DNA of 17,700 bases from Lachnospiraceae bacterium (lineage in GTDB: Bacteria; Bacillota; Clostridia; Lachnospirales; Lachnospiraceae): NCBI GenBank assembly GCA_900770325.1, contig CAAGKE010000076.1, positions 1 through 17,700 on the forward strand. The letters run 5' to 3'. A program made the translations under genes and the position numbers. Every line of letters starts with the position of its first letter. The first letter of the stretch is position 1. Positions 1-7,053 of the stretch are shown one piece after another. The notes under the pieces were generated by a model that did no database searches, was not told where the DNA came from, and saw nothing but the letters and a program-made list of their open reading frames with translations.

Positions 1-249
1 AGACGGAAGAGCATTCATCGCTTTCGCGTCCATGGCAGAAAAGCTGTAACGGCTGAGCATCGGTGCAAAAATGGCCAGCAGACCATACAGCACAATCACG
101 CAGAGACCAATAAAAGCCGCTTTATTTTTTCTAAGACGTCTCCAGGCATCGGACCAGAAGGACAGACTGGGACGGCTGATGCTCTCCATATCCGTAAGAC
201 TCTTTCCCTTCACCTGGAACAGATCTTTTGATAATTTTTGTTCTTCCAT
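1..249 (-). CDS. oppC: OppC-type peptide ABC transporter permease, N-terminal part (cut by window edge)
   Basis: This is the first 83 codons of an open frame that runs off the left edge without a stop. The protein begins MEEQKLSKDLFQVKGKS, has a basic stretch with RRLRKNKAAF near residues 38-46, and then a first membrane segment at about 46-66 (FIGLCVIVLYGLLAIFAPML). This is the pattern of the OppC/DppC N-terminal domain, where a cytoplasmic tail precedes the first helix. The ATG lies 8 nt beyond the oppB stop, and an AGGTGA ribosome binding site overlaps that stop, so the two are translationally close. It would form the membrane channel with OppB. The transport core and EAA loop are outside the window, so peptide specificity cannot be judged. 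Confidence 0.88.
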   Translation of the reverse strand, partial: MEEQKLSKDLFQVKGKSLTDMESISRPSLSFWSDAWRRLRKNKAAFIGLCVIVLYGLLAIFAPMLSRYSFSAMDAKAMNALPS

Positions 250-257
250 ATGATCAC

Positions 258-1178
258 CTACTTTCCGCCAACACGAACTCTCGGATCGATAATGCCATAC
301 AGGATGTCTACGATCAGATTACAGAATACCAGGAAAATACCATAAAACACCGTCATGCCGAGAATCAGAGCGTAATCGTTGTTGTTGACACTGTCCACAT
401 AATATTTTCCCATACCCGGGATCGCATAGATGGACTCAATAACGAAAGTACCGGTCAAAGTAGATGCCACAATGGGTCCCATCATGGTAATCACCGGCAT
501 GATGGCATTTCTGATCTGATGCCTTGCAGTAATACGCATCTCAGAAAGTCCCTTGGAACGGGCGGTTTTAATATAATCCTGCTGCACAACCTCCAGCATA
601 CTGCTCCGCATAATACGGGACACAGAAGCCAATGTATAAAAAGCCAGTGAACAGGCAGGCAGAATCGTATAGGCAAATCCCTTATACTGTGCCACCGGCA
701 AAAGTCCCCATTTCATTCCAAAAAAGTACTGCAGTGTCGCCCCGACAATAAAGTCCGGCATACTGGTACCTATGATCGCGACAAGCACGCAGAAAATATC
801 AATACCCTTTCCGCGGTTTCGCGCAGATATAATACCCAAAATCAAACCAAAGGAAATAGCTGTCACCAGAGCCCGAATACCAAGATCCGCAGAAAACGGG
901 AACGTCTGGCCAATGATATAGTTTACCGTTTTATTTGTATACTTCATGGAATATCCGAAATCTCCCCGCAGAAGATTCCCTATGTATTGTCCATACTGCA
1001 CGATCAGAGGCTTATTAAATCCATAGTACTCTTCCAGATTGGCCTGGATTTCCGGTGTCAGCTTGGGGTTCGTAAAGGGTTCGCCCGGCATTAATCTTAC
1101 CAGAAAGAACACGGCGGTAACCAGGACCCAAAGGGTCAGGACTGCCGCAAGCACACGTTTTGCTATGTACTTTCCCAT
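258..1178 (-). CDS. oppB: OppB-type peptide ABC transporter permease
   Basis: This 306-residue protein has the usual OppB/DppB length. It starts with MGKYIAKRVLAAVLTLWVLV, the typical first helix. The soluble segment LTPEIQANLEEYYGFNKPLIVQY follows, as in this family, and then five more hydrophobic segments. The EAA-type cytoplasmic loop that docks on the ATPase is visible at about residues 200-225 (DYIKTARSKGLSE followed by RNAIMPVITM). The C-terminus, IDPRVRVGGK, is also typical. The protein should form one half of the membrane channel of an oligopeptide or dipeptide importer, with OppC from the next gene and the binding protein encoded upstream. GGAGG sits 6 nt before the ATG. The dedicated ATPases (OppD/OppF) are not in the window and may follow oppC. 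Confidence 0.93.
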   Translation of the reverse strand: MGKYIAKRVLAAVLTLWVLVTAVFFLVRLMPGEPFTNPKLTPEIQANLEEYYGFNKPLIVQYGQYIGNLLRGDFGYSMKYTNKTVNYIIGQTFPFSADLGIRALVTAISFGLILGIISARNRGKGIDIFCVLVAIIGTSMPDFIVGATLQYFFGMKWGLLPVAQYKGFAYTILPACSLAFYTLASVSRIMRSSMLEVVQQDYIKTARSKGLSEMRITARHQIRNAIMPVITMMGPIVASTLTGTFVIESIYAIPGMGKYYVDSVNNNDYALILGMTVFYGIFLVFCNLIVDILYGIIDPRVRVGGK

Positions 1179-1239
1179 GTTATACCTCCATTTCTATTAC
1201 CGTTTACAGTCAATTTCACAATCATCTGTTCTTCCGTTT

Positions 1240-1274
1240 AAATAAATCGGAAGGAACCCTTCGGCTCCTTCCGA
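1240..1274 (-). terminator. Strong hairpin between oppA and oppB, candidate partial terminator or mRNA processing site
   Basis: On the minus strand the arms TCGGAAGGAGCC and GGTTCCTTCCGA form a 12-bp stem with one G-U pair around a GAAG loop, followed by TTTATTT. It lies in the 125-nt gap between the binding-protein gene and the first permease gene. Such a hairpin could stop part of the transcripts or protect the oppA message, giving more binding protein than permease. The T tract is interrupted, so a full stop is unlikely. Confidence 0.6.
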
Positions 1275-1304
1275 ATCACCTTAAAGGCTTAACTGTTTCA
1301 CTAA

Positions 1305-2924
1305 TTACTGTACATCACCGAATACCCAGTCAATGTTGATGGAGCAGAAATAGAACTCTACGCCAACCACATCTTCATCCAGCAGGTAATGATCACGACG
1401 GCACTGAAGCGGAACGAAAGCAGCATCCTCAAGGATCAGCTTTTCAGCATTGTTCAGAGCTTCCATACGCTTTGCGGGATCTGCTTCTGTCTTTGCATAA
1501 GCAAGATACTCATCTACCTCAGGATTGGAGTAGTTGGTACCATAACTTGTGAAGGTGGATTCGAACAGACCAAGATAGCTGTACGGATCAGAATAGTCCG
1601 GACCCCATCCTGCATAACCAACCTGATAATCGCTGGTGGGATATACGGTACTGTAGATCTCGCCGTAGGTAACCTGACGGATCTCTACGTTGATACCAAG
1701 AACATTCTGCCACATCTCCTGAATAACTTCAGCGATCTTTTTATTGGTCTCACTGTCTGTAGTTACAAATTCAACGGTAATATCAGAAGCGCTTCCGATG
1801 CCCTCTTCTTCCAGAGCCGCGTTCAGATATTCCACTGCTTTTTCCGAATCACCATCCAGCGGATAGGAGGATTCGGTCAGGTCATACTCTTCTCCATAAG
1901 TACCGTTCACACCGGCAACCAGCGGCATAACCAGAGTGTTGGACGGCAGATATACATTACTGCTGGAAAGAGCAATGTAAGTATTTCTGTCGATAGCATA
2001 GTTCAGAGCCAGACGGAAGTTTTTATTTCCCAAAATCGGGCAGTCTGTACTTCCCACATTGATATACAGATAATCTTCGTTTCCGTTCATGTACTCATGA
2101 TGTCTGGAATCTCCTTCATAAAGCACAACCTGCTCGGTGGGGATTCTTGCATAGTCCAGAGAACCTTCTTCATACATAGCCAGTGCAGTAGCCTGCTCTT
2201 CTACTGTGTACAGTTCTACACGGTCCCAGTTTACAGCATCTCTGTTCCAGTAATATTCATTCGGCTCAAAGGTAACTACCTTGTTGTCCGTATTGGAGAT
2301 CACGAACGGACCGGAATATACATTCTTTTCAGCAGTTGCAGCAAAATCCGTACCATACTGCTCTACAATATCCTGACGGAGCGGTGCGAACTGTGCCTGA
2401 GAACCGATCATGCTGAGGAAATATGCGGTAGGTGCTTCCAGTTCAACCACCAGAGTACTGTCGTCCGGAGCAGATACACCCAGCTCTTCCACCGGCAGTT
2501 CACCGGTCTCAACAGCAAGACCATTCTTGATGCACTCACCGATAAAGGCATAAACACTTGCCGTTTCCGGATTCATCAGTCTCTGGAAGCTGTATACGAA
2601 ATCACCTGCCACGATCTGTTTTCCATCGCTCCAGTAGGACTCTCTCAAATGGAAGGTATAGGTCAGTCCATCGTCTGAAACCTCCCAGCTCTCCGCAAGT
2701 CCCGGTTCTACATTTCCTGCGGTATTACGAACCAGAGATTCGGTAGCGGCATGCTGGATCTCATTGTCTGCAATCGCATTTACCTTACTGGGATCCAGAG
2801 TCGTGGGCTCTGACGTGGTGCTGTAGCGGAATACCTTTTCTGCCCCCTCGTCTGCGGATGCTCCGACAGCGAGTCCCATACACATGGCAGCCGCCAGAAG
2901 AGCGGTGATCATTTTTTTCTTCAT
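1305..2924 (-). CDS. oppA: Peptide ABC transporter substrate-binding protein (family 5)
   Basis: This 539-residue protein matches the usual length of OppA/DppA-type binding proteins (SBP_bac_5). Family features in order are FRYSTTSEPTTLDPSKVN near residues 32-50, LAESWEVSDDGLTYTFHLRE near 77-96 with WSDGKQIVAGDFVYS just after, NYAIDRNTY in the middle, and GYAGWGPDYSDPYSYL in the C-terminal part. It captures peptides outside the membrane for OppB/OppC. The signal peptide MKKKMITALLAAAMCMGLAV ends in GASA before DEGAEK, which looks like a type I signal peptidase site at residue 24. The only cysteine nearby (C15, preceded by AAM) does not make a good lipobox, so membrane anchoring is uncertain. 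AGGAGG lies 7 nt before the ATG. Specificity could include di- or oligopeptides or other solutes carried by this family. Confidence 0.93.
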   Translation of the reverse strand: MKKKMITALLAAAMCMGLAVGASADEGAEKVFRYSTTSEPTTLDPSKVNAIADNEIQHAATESLVRNTAGNVEPGLAESWEVSDDGLTYTFHLRESYWSDGKQIVAGDFVYSFQRLMNPETASVYAFIGECIKNGLAVETGELPVEELGVSAPDDSTLVVELEAPTAYFLSMIGSQAQFAPLRQDIVEQYGTDFAATAEKNVYSGPFVISNTDNKVVTFEPNEYYWNRDAVNWDRVELYTVEEQATALAMYEEGSLDYARIPTEQVVLYEGDSRHHEYMNGNEDYLYINVGSTDCPILGNKNFRLALNYAIDRNTYIALSSSNVYLPSNTLVMPLVAGVNGTYGEEYDLTESSYPLDGDSEKAVEYLNAALEEEGIGSASDITVEFVTTDSETNKKIAEVIQEMWQNVLGINVEIRQVTYGEIYSTVYPTSDYQVGYAGWGPDYSDPYSYLGLFESTFTSYGTNYSNPEVDEYLAYAKTEADPAKRMEALNNAEKLILEDAAFVPLQCRRDHYLLDEDVVGVEFYFCSINIDWVFGDVQ

Positions 2925-2959
2925 GTTGTATCCTCCTTTTTTTTAAATATCTGTTTCAA

Positions 2960-2998
2960 TTACCATCTGACACAGATAATCTGAAACCTTTCGCTCAT
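2960..2998 (-). CDS. Candidate 12-residue leader peptide upstream of oppA
   Basis: A short open frame reads MSERFQIICVRW and then TAA. It has a perfect AGGAGG 8 nt before its ATG (plus positions 3007-3012) and ends 35 nt before the oppA start. Its single Trp codon is the last sense codon. The segment also folds: the arms GTTTCA and TGAAAC enclose inner pairs ATTA/TAAT and TCTG/CAGA, so the ORF sits inside a hairpin. These facts suggest a translated leader that tunes oppA expression, but nothing proves translation. It could be a chance ORF downstream of a purine-rich tract. Confidence 0.42.
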   Translation of the reverse strand: MSERFQIICVRW

Positions 2999-3061
2999 CC
3001 GGTTCCCCTCCTGCCGGGGCTCCGGCTTTGCTGCTTTAACTTGACAACGTATTTTATAAAT

Positions 3062-3107
3062 AAAAAGAGGCTGTGTATATGGCAAAGCTGCCATATGCTA
3101 CAACCTC
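3062..3107 (-). terminator. Intrinsic terminator in the opp leader (candidate attenuator)
   Basis: On the minus strand GAGGTTGT pairs with ACAGCCTC and ATATGGCA pairs with TGCCATAT. A small AGC/AC internal loop separates the two helices and the apical loop is GCTT. TTTTT follows immediately, then ATTT. The hairpin begins about 13 nt after the predicted start site and lies upstream of oppA. It therefore either ends a roughly 60-nt small RNA or acts as a conditional terminator controlling opp readthrough. Confidence 0.75.
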
Positions 3108-3118
3108 ATCGTCGCCAT
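3098..3118 (-). CDS. Candidate 6-codon, near-leaderless upstream ORF in the opp attenuator
   Basis: The predicted transcript starts 1-3 nt before an ATG that opens the frame M-A-T-M-R-L followed by TAG. The last three codons and the stop lie in the 5' arm of the attenuator hairpin, so a ribosome there would melt the terminator. There is no Shine-Dalgarno, so translation would have to be leaderless. An ORF this short easily occurs by chance. Confidence 0.2.
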   Translation of the reverse strand: MATMRL

Positions 3119-3126
3119 TGGTATGA

Positions 3127-3155
3127 ATTATACCTTATTTTCTTAAGTTTGGCAA
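3127..3155 (-). promoter_or_regulatory. Promoter of the opp operon
   Basis: A TTGCCA -35 element (plus 3150-3155) and a perfect TATAAT -10 element (plus 3127-3132) are separated by exactly 17 bp on the minus strand. Transcription should begin near 3120. The sequence upstream is A/T-rich. This is the best housekeeping promoter in the 456-bp gap between trpA and oppA. Confidence 0.82.
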
Positions 3156-3380
3156 GTCTCTTTTGTTCTATTTTTAACAAAAATTGAAACAAAAACAGAA
3201 GAGCCCCTTTTTTCCAGGTCCCTGCTTTCTTTTCCAAACATAATTCTTCAGATCTATATCAGAAAGTTCTTTTCACTATCATATGATAAATACCTGGCAA
3301 AGTAAAATGAAATTCTTTTATGCGGCTTATTCCGTTTTTGAATAAGTATCGTCAATGACGCAGCGGACAATAAAAAATCA
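3156..3380. other. A/T-rich spacer between trpA and the opp promoter
   Basis: No gene is seen here. A perfect 12-bp palindrome, TATCATATGATA, lies at 3277-3288, and the arms CTTATTC and GAATAAG form a weak hairpin shortly after the trpA stop. Neither is followed by a good T tract on the minus strand, so I cannot name a convincing trp operon terminator. The palindrome is a possible protein binding site without further support. Confidence 0.4.
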
Positions 3381-4163
3381 TTATGCCTCGTTTTCCAGGA
3401 TGGCATCCTTCATGGATTTCACATATGCTCCCACATAAGGAGCTGCATCCTTCCCGTATTGTGCAATAATTTTAATGATAGCAGAACCCACAATGGCGCC
3501 GTCGGAAAGCCCGGCCATCTTCTTTGCCTGCTGTGGAGTGGAAATGCCAAAGCCCACCGCGCAGGGCACATCCGTGTTTTCCTTCACTAGCCGTACCATG
3601 GCACCAATATCTGTCGTGATCTCGCTGCGCACTCCTGTCACTCCAAGGCTGGATACAATGTACAGGAACCCGGAAGCTTCTCTGGCGATCATTGCGATTC
3701 GGTTTTCCGAGGTGGGTGCGATCAGCGAAACCAGATCCAGATCATACTTCCGGAATACTTCCGCGAATTCTTCCTTTTCCTCAAAAGGAACATCCGGAAG
3801 AATCACACCATCCATGCCTGTTTCCGCACAGGCCTTCGCAAACCGCTCCGTTCCATAGGAAAAAACCACATTGGCATAGGTCATAAATACCATGGGCACG
3901 GTTACGTCCTTTCGCAGCTCCCGGACAAAATCAAAGATCTTATCAGTAGTCACACCGCCGGACAGCGCCCGGATATTTGCTCCCTGAATGACAGGGCCTT
4001 CTGCGGTAGGATCCGAAAAAGGGATCCCCAGCTCGATCAGATCCGCACCATTTGCCACCGCAGCCCGCACCACAGCCGCCGTCGTTTCCAGATCCGGATC
4101 CCCGCAGGTGATAAACGGGATAAATGCTTTTCCCTTCGCAAACGCTTCTTTTATTCTGCTCAT
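3381..4163 (-). CDS. trpA: Tryptophan synthase alpha subunit
   Basis: TrpA cleaves indole-3-glycerol phosphate to indole and glyceraldehyde-3-phosphate, passing indole to TrpB in the alpha2-beta2 complex. The 260-residue length fits this TIM-barrel enzyme. The catalytic segment ADLIELGIPFSDPTAEGPVIQ holds E44 (equivalent to E. coli Glu49). At the place of E. coli Asp60 there is Glu55, a substitution I believe is common in Firmicutes. The phosphate-binding glycines are visible in VGFGIST and DGAIVGSAIIK. The start codon overlaps the trpB stop (ATGA), and GGAGG lies 10 nt upstream inside trpB, so translation is coupled. It is the last gene of the trp operon. Confidence 0.97.
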   Translation of the reverse strand: MSRIKEAFAKGKAFIPFITCGDPDLETTAAVVRAAVANGADLIELGIPFSDPTAEGPVIQGANIRALSGGVTTDKIFDFVRELRKDVTVPMVFMTYANVVFSYGTERFAKACAETGMDGVILPDVPFEEKEEFAEVFRKYDLDLVSLIAPTSENRIAMIAREASGFLYIVSSLGVTGVRSEITTDIGAMVRLVKENTDVPCAVGFGISTPQQAKKMAGLSDGAIVGSAIIKIIAQYGKDAAPYVGAYVKSMKDAILENEA

Positions 4164-5350
4164 TCTGAAATATCCTCCCCTCTGTATCTGGCAATCGCCG
4201 CACAGTCCTTATCTCCTCTGCCGGAAATAGTGATAACGATGATTTTATCTTTTTCCATCTTTGGAGCCAGCTTCATGGCATGAGCCACTGCATGGGCTGA
4301 TTCAATCGCCGGAATAATACCTTCCGTCCTGCTCAGATATTCAAACGCATCCACTGCCTCCTCATCGGTAACGGGCACATACAGAGCCCGGCCCGTATCA
4401 TGCAGCCATGCATGCTCCGGCCCTATCCCAGGGTAATCCAGTCCGGCGGAAATAGAATATACCGGAGCGATCTGGCCGTACTCATCCTGACAGAAATAGG
4501 ATTTCATTCCATGGAAGATTCCCAGCTTTCCGGTGGCAATGGTAGCCGCCGTTTCCCAGGTATCCACTCCTCTTCCGGCCGCCTCGCAGCCGATGAGCTG
4601 AACCTGCGGATCCTCAATAAAATGGTAGAAGGTACCGATCGCGTTGCTGCCGCCGCCCACACAGGCCATTACCACATCCGGAAGCCTTCCTTCCTTCTCC
4701 AGTATCTGCTGCCTGATCTCTTTGGAGATCACCGCCTGAAAATCCCGGACAATGGTGGGGAAGGGATGGGGACCCATGACCGAACCCAGACAGTAATGGG
4801 TATCGGAGATCCTGTTCGTCCACTCCCGCATAGCCTCTGAAACGGCATCCTTCAGGGTGGCAGTTCCGGTGGTAACCGGAATTACCTCTGCCCCAAGTAG
4901 CCGCATCCGGTATACATTCAGCGCCTGACGCTTTGTATCCTCTTCACCCATGAATACCACACATTCCATTCCCATAAGCGCCGCAGCCGTGGCTGTAGCC
5001 ACACCATGCTGCCCCGCTCCGGTCTCCGCAATCAGCCTGGTCTTGCCCATTTTCTTAGCCAGCAGGGCCTGCCCCAGCACATTGTTGATCTTATGAGCAC
5101 CGGTATGATTCAGGTCCTCTCTTTTCAGATAGATTTTCGCTCCGCCCAGATCTTCTGTCATCTTCTTTGCGTAATACAGACGGCTGGGCCTTCCTGCGTA
5201 GTCATTAAACAGCTCTGTCAGCTCCGCCTGAAACTGCGGATCGTTCTTATAGTGATTATAAGCCTCCTCCAGCTCAATCACCGCATTCATCAGCGTTTCC
5301 GGAATATACTGTCCTCCATGAATTCCAAAACGTCCTCTTGATTCTGCCAT
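4160..5350 (-). CDS. trpB: Tryptophan synthase beta subunit
   Basis: TrpB joins indole with L-serine to make L-tryptophan, using pyridoxal phosphate. The 396 residues match the classic TrpB1 type rather than the longer TrpB2. The PLP lysine is K87 in HTGAHKINN, the catalytic glutamate is E109 in LIAETGAGQHG, and the phosphate-binding loop is VGGGSNAIGTF. The N-terminal FGIHGGQYIPETL is the usual TrpB start. AGGAGG lies 6 nt before the ATG. A 206-nt spacer with tandem repeats separates it from trpF, unusual within an otherwise tight operon, so relative expression of trpBA could differ from the upstream genes. Confidence 0.98.
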   Translation of the reverse strand: MAESRGRFGIHGGQYIPETLMNAVIELEEAYNHYKNDPQFQAELTELFNDYAGRPSRLYYAKKMTEDLGGAKIYLKREDLNHTGAHKINNVLGQALLAKKMGKTRLIAETGAGQHGVATATAAALMGMECVVFMGEEDTKRQALNVYRMRLLGAEVIPVTTGTATLKDAVSEAMREWTNRISDTHYCLGSVMGPHPFPTIVRDFQAVISKEIRQQILEKEGRLPDVVMACVGGGSNAIGTFYHFIEDPQVQLIGCEAAGRGVDTWETAATIATGKLGIFHGMKSYFCQDEYGQIAPVYSISAGLDYPGIGPEHAWLHDTGRALYVPVTDEEAVDAFEYLSRTEGIIPAIESAHAVAHAMKLAPKMEKDKIIVITISGRGDKDCAAIARYRGEDISE

Positions 5351-5427
5351 GATGTTCCTCCTGTCTCTCTGCAGCTATCTGCTTTTTATCGTTACTTTTT
5401 CAGCTTTCTTTCGCTTTATCTCCTGCC

Positions 5428-5550
5428 TTCGCTTTCCAGGCTCTGGTTCCGGCCTGTTCTCCGGCTTTACCTTCTAAACTCTGGTTCCGGGCCCTGCTCT
5501 CTGGCTTTGCCTTCTAAACTCTGGTTCCGGGCCCGTTCTCCGGCTTTGTT
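5428..5550 (-). repeat. Degenerate 40-bp tandem repeat in the trpF-trpB spacer
   Basis: Two units of exactly 40 bp (plus 5471-5510 and 5511-5550) begin with CTTCTAAACTCTGGTTCCGG and end with a GGCTTTG core. They differ at a few positions. A third, more diverged unit (about 5428-5470) shares CTCTGGTTCCGG and CTCCGGCTTT with a 38-bp offset. Because 40 is not a multiple of three, no repeated peptide is encoded in one frame. The repeats lie directly after the trpF stop. Slippage-type duplication within a non-coding spacer explains them best. Confidence 0.8.
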
Positions 5551-5556
5551 TTTAAA

Positions 5557-6189
5557 TTATGAAACAGGCCGCCCGGGATCGTGGGAACCGGAACGCACCC
5601 GACGGACAAAGGCCCTCATTTTCTCCGCATCCTTCACGCCTTCTGTTTCCACACCGGAACTTACATCCACCGCATAGGGCTTTGTCTGTCGCAGCGCCTG
5701 AAGCACATTGTCCGTTCTCAGGCCCCCGGCCAGAAAATAGGGACGTTTTATTTCCTCCAGAAGCGTCCAGTCAAAGCATTCCCCGCTTCCTCCTGCGCCG
5801 TGATCCAGCAGGATATAATCCGCCTCTGAAGCCTCAGCCCGTCTTACATCTTCCTTCGTCTCGATGCGGAAGGCCTGAAGAACAGGCTTCTCTGTCAGAC
5901 TTCGCAGCCGCCGGATATATGTCTCATCCTCCTGTCCGTGAAGCTGAGCCATTCCGATCACACCCTGCTCCAAAAGTCTTGCCGCCTGACCTGGTTCCTC
6001 ATTCACAAAAACCCCCACCGATATAATCTTTGGAGAAAGCAATTCCCGCAAATGGGCTGCCTGCTCAGGCGATACAAAGCGACGGCTCTTTTTTGCAAAT
6101 ACAAATCCGATAAAATCCGGCTGTATCTCATTGGCACAGAGGATATCTTCCTCCCGTCTCAATCCGCAGATTTTAATTTTCGTGTTCAT
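5557..6189 (-). CDS. trpF: Phosphoribosylanthranilate isomerase
   Basis: TrpF converts phosphoribosylanthranilate to the ribulose form (CdRP), the third step after chorismate. It is a 210-residue stand-alone TIM barrel, not fused to TrpC. Family motifs are KICGLRREEDI at the N-terminus with catalytic Cys8, FVFAKKSRRFV, QLHGQED, LLDHGAGGSGECFDW with the general-acid aspartate, FLAGGL, and DVSSGVETEGVKD at the phosphate site. The ATG overlaps the trpC stop as ATGA, with GGGAGG just upstream. The C-terminal tail (about residues 198-210, SGSHDPGRPVS) looks non-conserved. Confidence 0.97.
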   Translation of the reverse strand: MNTKIKICGLRREEDILCANEIQPDFIGFVFAKKSRRFVSPEQAAHLRELLSPKIISVGVFVNEEPGQAARLLEQGVIGMAQLHGQEDETYIRRLRSLTEKPVLQAFRIETKEDVRRAEASEADYILLDHGAGGSGECFDWTLLEEIKRPYFLAGGLRTDNVLQALRQTKPYAVDVSSGVETEGVKDAEKMRAFVRRVRSGSHDPGRPVS

Positions 6190-7010
6190 TGCGCCTCCCG
6201 TTTACCGCCTGCTGTTCCCCTCAGCTCCTCCAGCATACGTTTTTTATCGGCCGAACGCATCAGCGTCTCTCCAATCAGGACTCCGTTTACGCGAGCCTCC
6301 CGCAATACCTGAATGTCTTTTGCTGTTTTGATGCCGCTTTCCGCCACGAACAGAACCTCCTCCGGCACCAGCCGGCGCAGCCGCTCACTGTTGTGCACAT
6401 CCACGGAGAAATCTTTCAGGTTCCGGTTATTCACTCCAATGATCCGGGCTCCTGCCTGCAGAGCTGAATCAATTTCCCGTTCATCATGGGCTTCCACCAG
6501 AGCAGACAGCCCCAGCTCATCACAGAGCTCCCGGAAGCGGCGCAGCGTTCCGGTATCCAGCAGAGAACAGATCAGCAGAACAGCAGACGCGCCCAGTGTC
6601 TTTGCCTCATAAATCATATATTCATCTACCGTAAAATCCTTCCGGATGCAGGGGATACGGACGGTATCTGTAATTTCCTTCAGAAAACGGTTCTCTCCCA
6701 GAAACCATCTGGGTTCTGTCAGCACGGAGATGCAGGAAGCACCTGCGGCCTCATATTCCTTCGCAATTTCCAGATACGGAAAATCCGGCGCGATCAGCCC
6801 TTTGGAAGGAGATGCTTTTTTGCACTCACAGATAAAGCCAATGTCCGTACCCGATAGTGCCTGTTCAAAGGGAAATACCTGCTTTTCCGGTTCCCTGCTG
6901 CGTATTTCCCTTGCCTGCTTTTCCATTTCCTTCAAAGAAACCTGCTGTTTCTCCTGCTCCACGCGTTTTCTGGTATCATCCGCAATTTTCTGTAATATGG
7001 TGTCTGCCAT
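6186..7010 (-). CDS. trpC: Indole-3-glycerol phosphate synthase
   Basis: TrpC closes the indole ring by decarboxylating CdRP to indole-3-glycerol phosphate. The 274-residue protein starts with the ILQKIADDTRKRVEQEK helix of the family. Catalytic and binding motifs appear in order: ICECKKASPSKG, the segment IPCIRKDFTVDEYMIYEA with the catalytic lysine, LVEAHDEREI, the loop IGVNNRNLKDF, and VAESGIKT followed by GVLIGETLM at the phosphate site. It lies 43 nt after trpD and overlaps trpF. The C-terminal GGKREAQ extends slightly beyond the usual barrel. Confidence 0.97.
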   Translation of the reverse strand: MADTILQKIADDTRKRVEQEKQQVSLKEMEKQAREIRSREPEKQVFPFEQALSGTDIGFICECKKASPSKGLIAPDFPYLEIAKEYEAAGASCISVLTEPRWFLGENRFLKEITDTVRIPCIRKDFTVDEYMIYEAKTLGASAVLLICSLLDTGTLRRFRELCDELGLSALVEAHDEREIDSALQAGARIIGVNNRNLKDFSVDVHNSERLRRLVPEEVLFVAESGIKTAKDIQVLREARVNGVLIGETLMRSADKKRMLEELRGTAGGKREAQ

Positions 7011-7053
7011 TTTCCTTCTTCTTTCCTTCTTTACTCCTGTCTTCCTGATAACC

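Noticed and set aside
1389..2678. 429-codon plus-strand frame opposite oppA
   Set aside because: A shadow of the binding-protein gene; no ribosome binding site or family motifs, while the minus strand encodes a clear SBP.
3041..3060. TTGACA on the plus strand near 3041 as a plus promoter
   Set aside because: No -10 element at suitable spacing and no plus-strand gene downstream.
3320..3360. Hairpin after trpA as the trp operon terminator
   Set aside because: Only a 7-bp A/T-rich stem (CTTATTC/GAATAAG) without a T tract; too weak.
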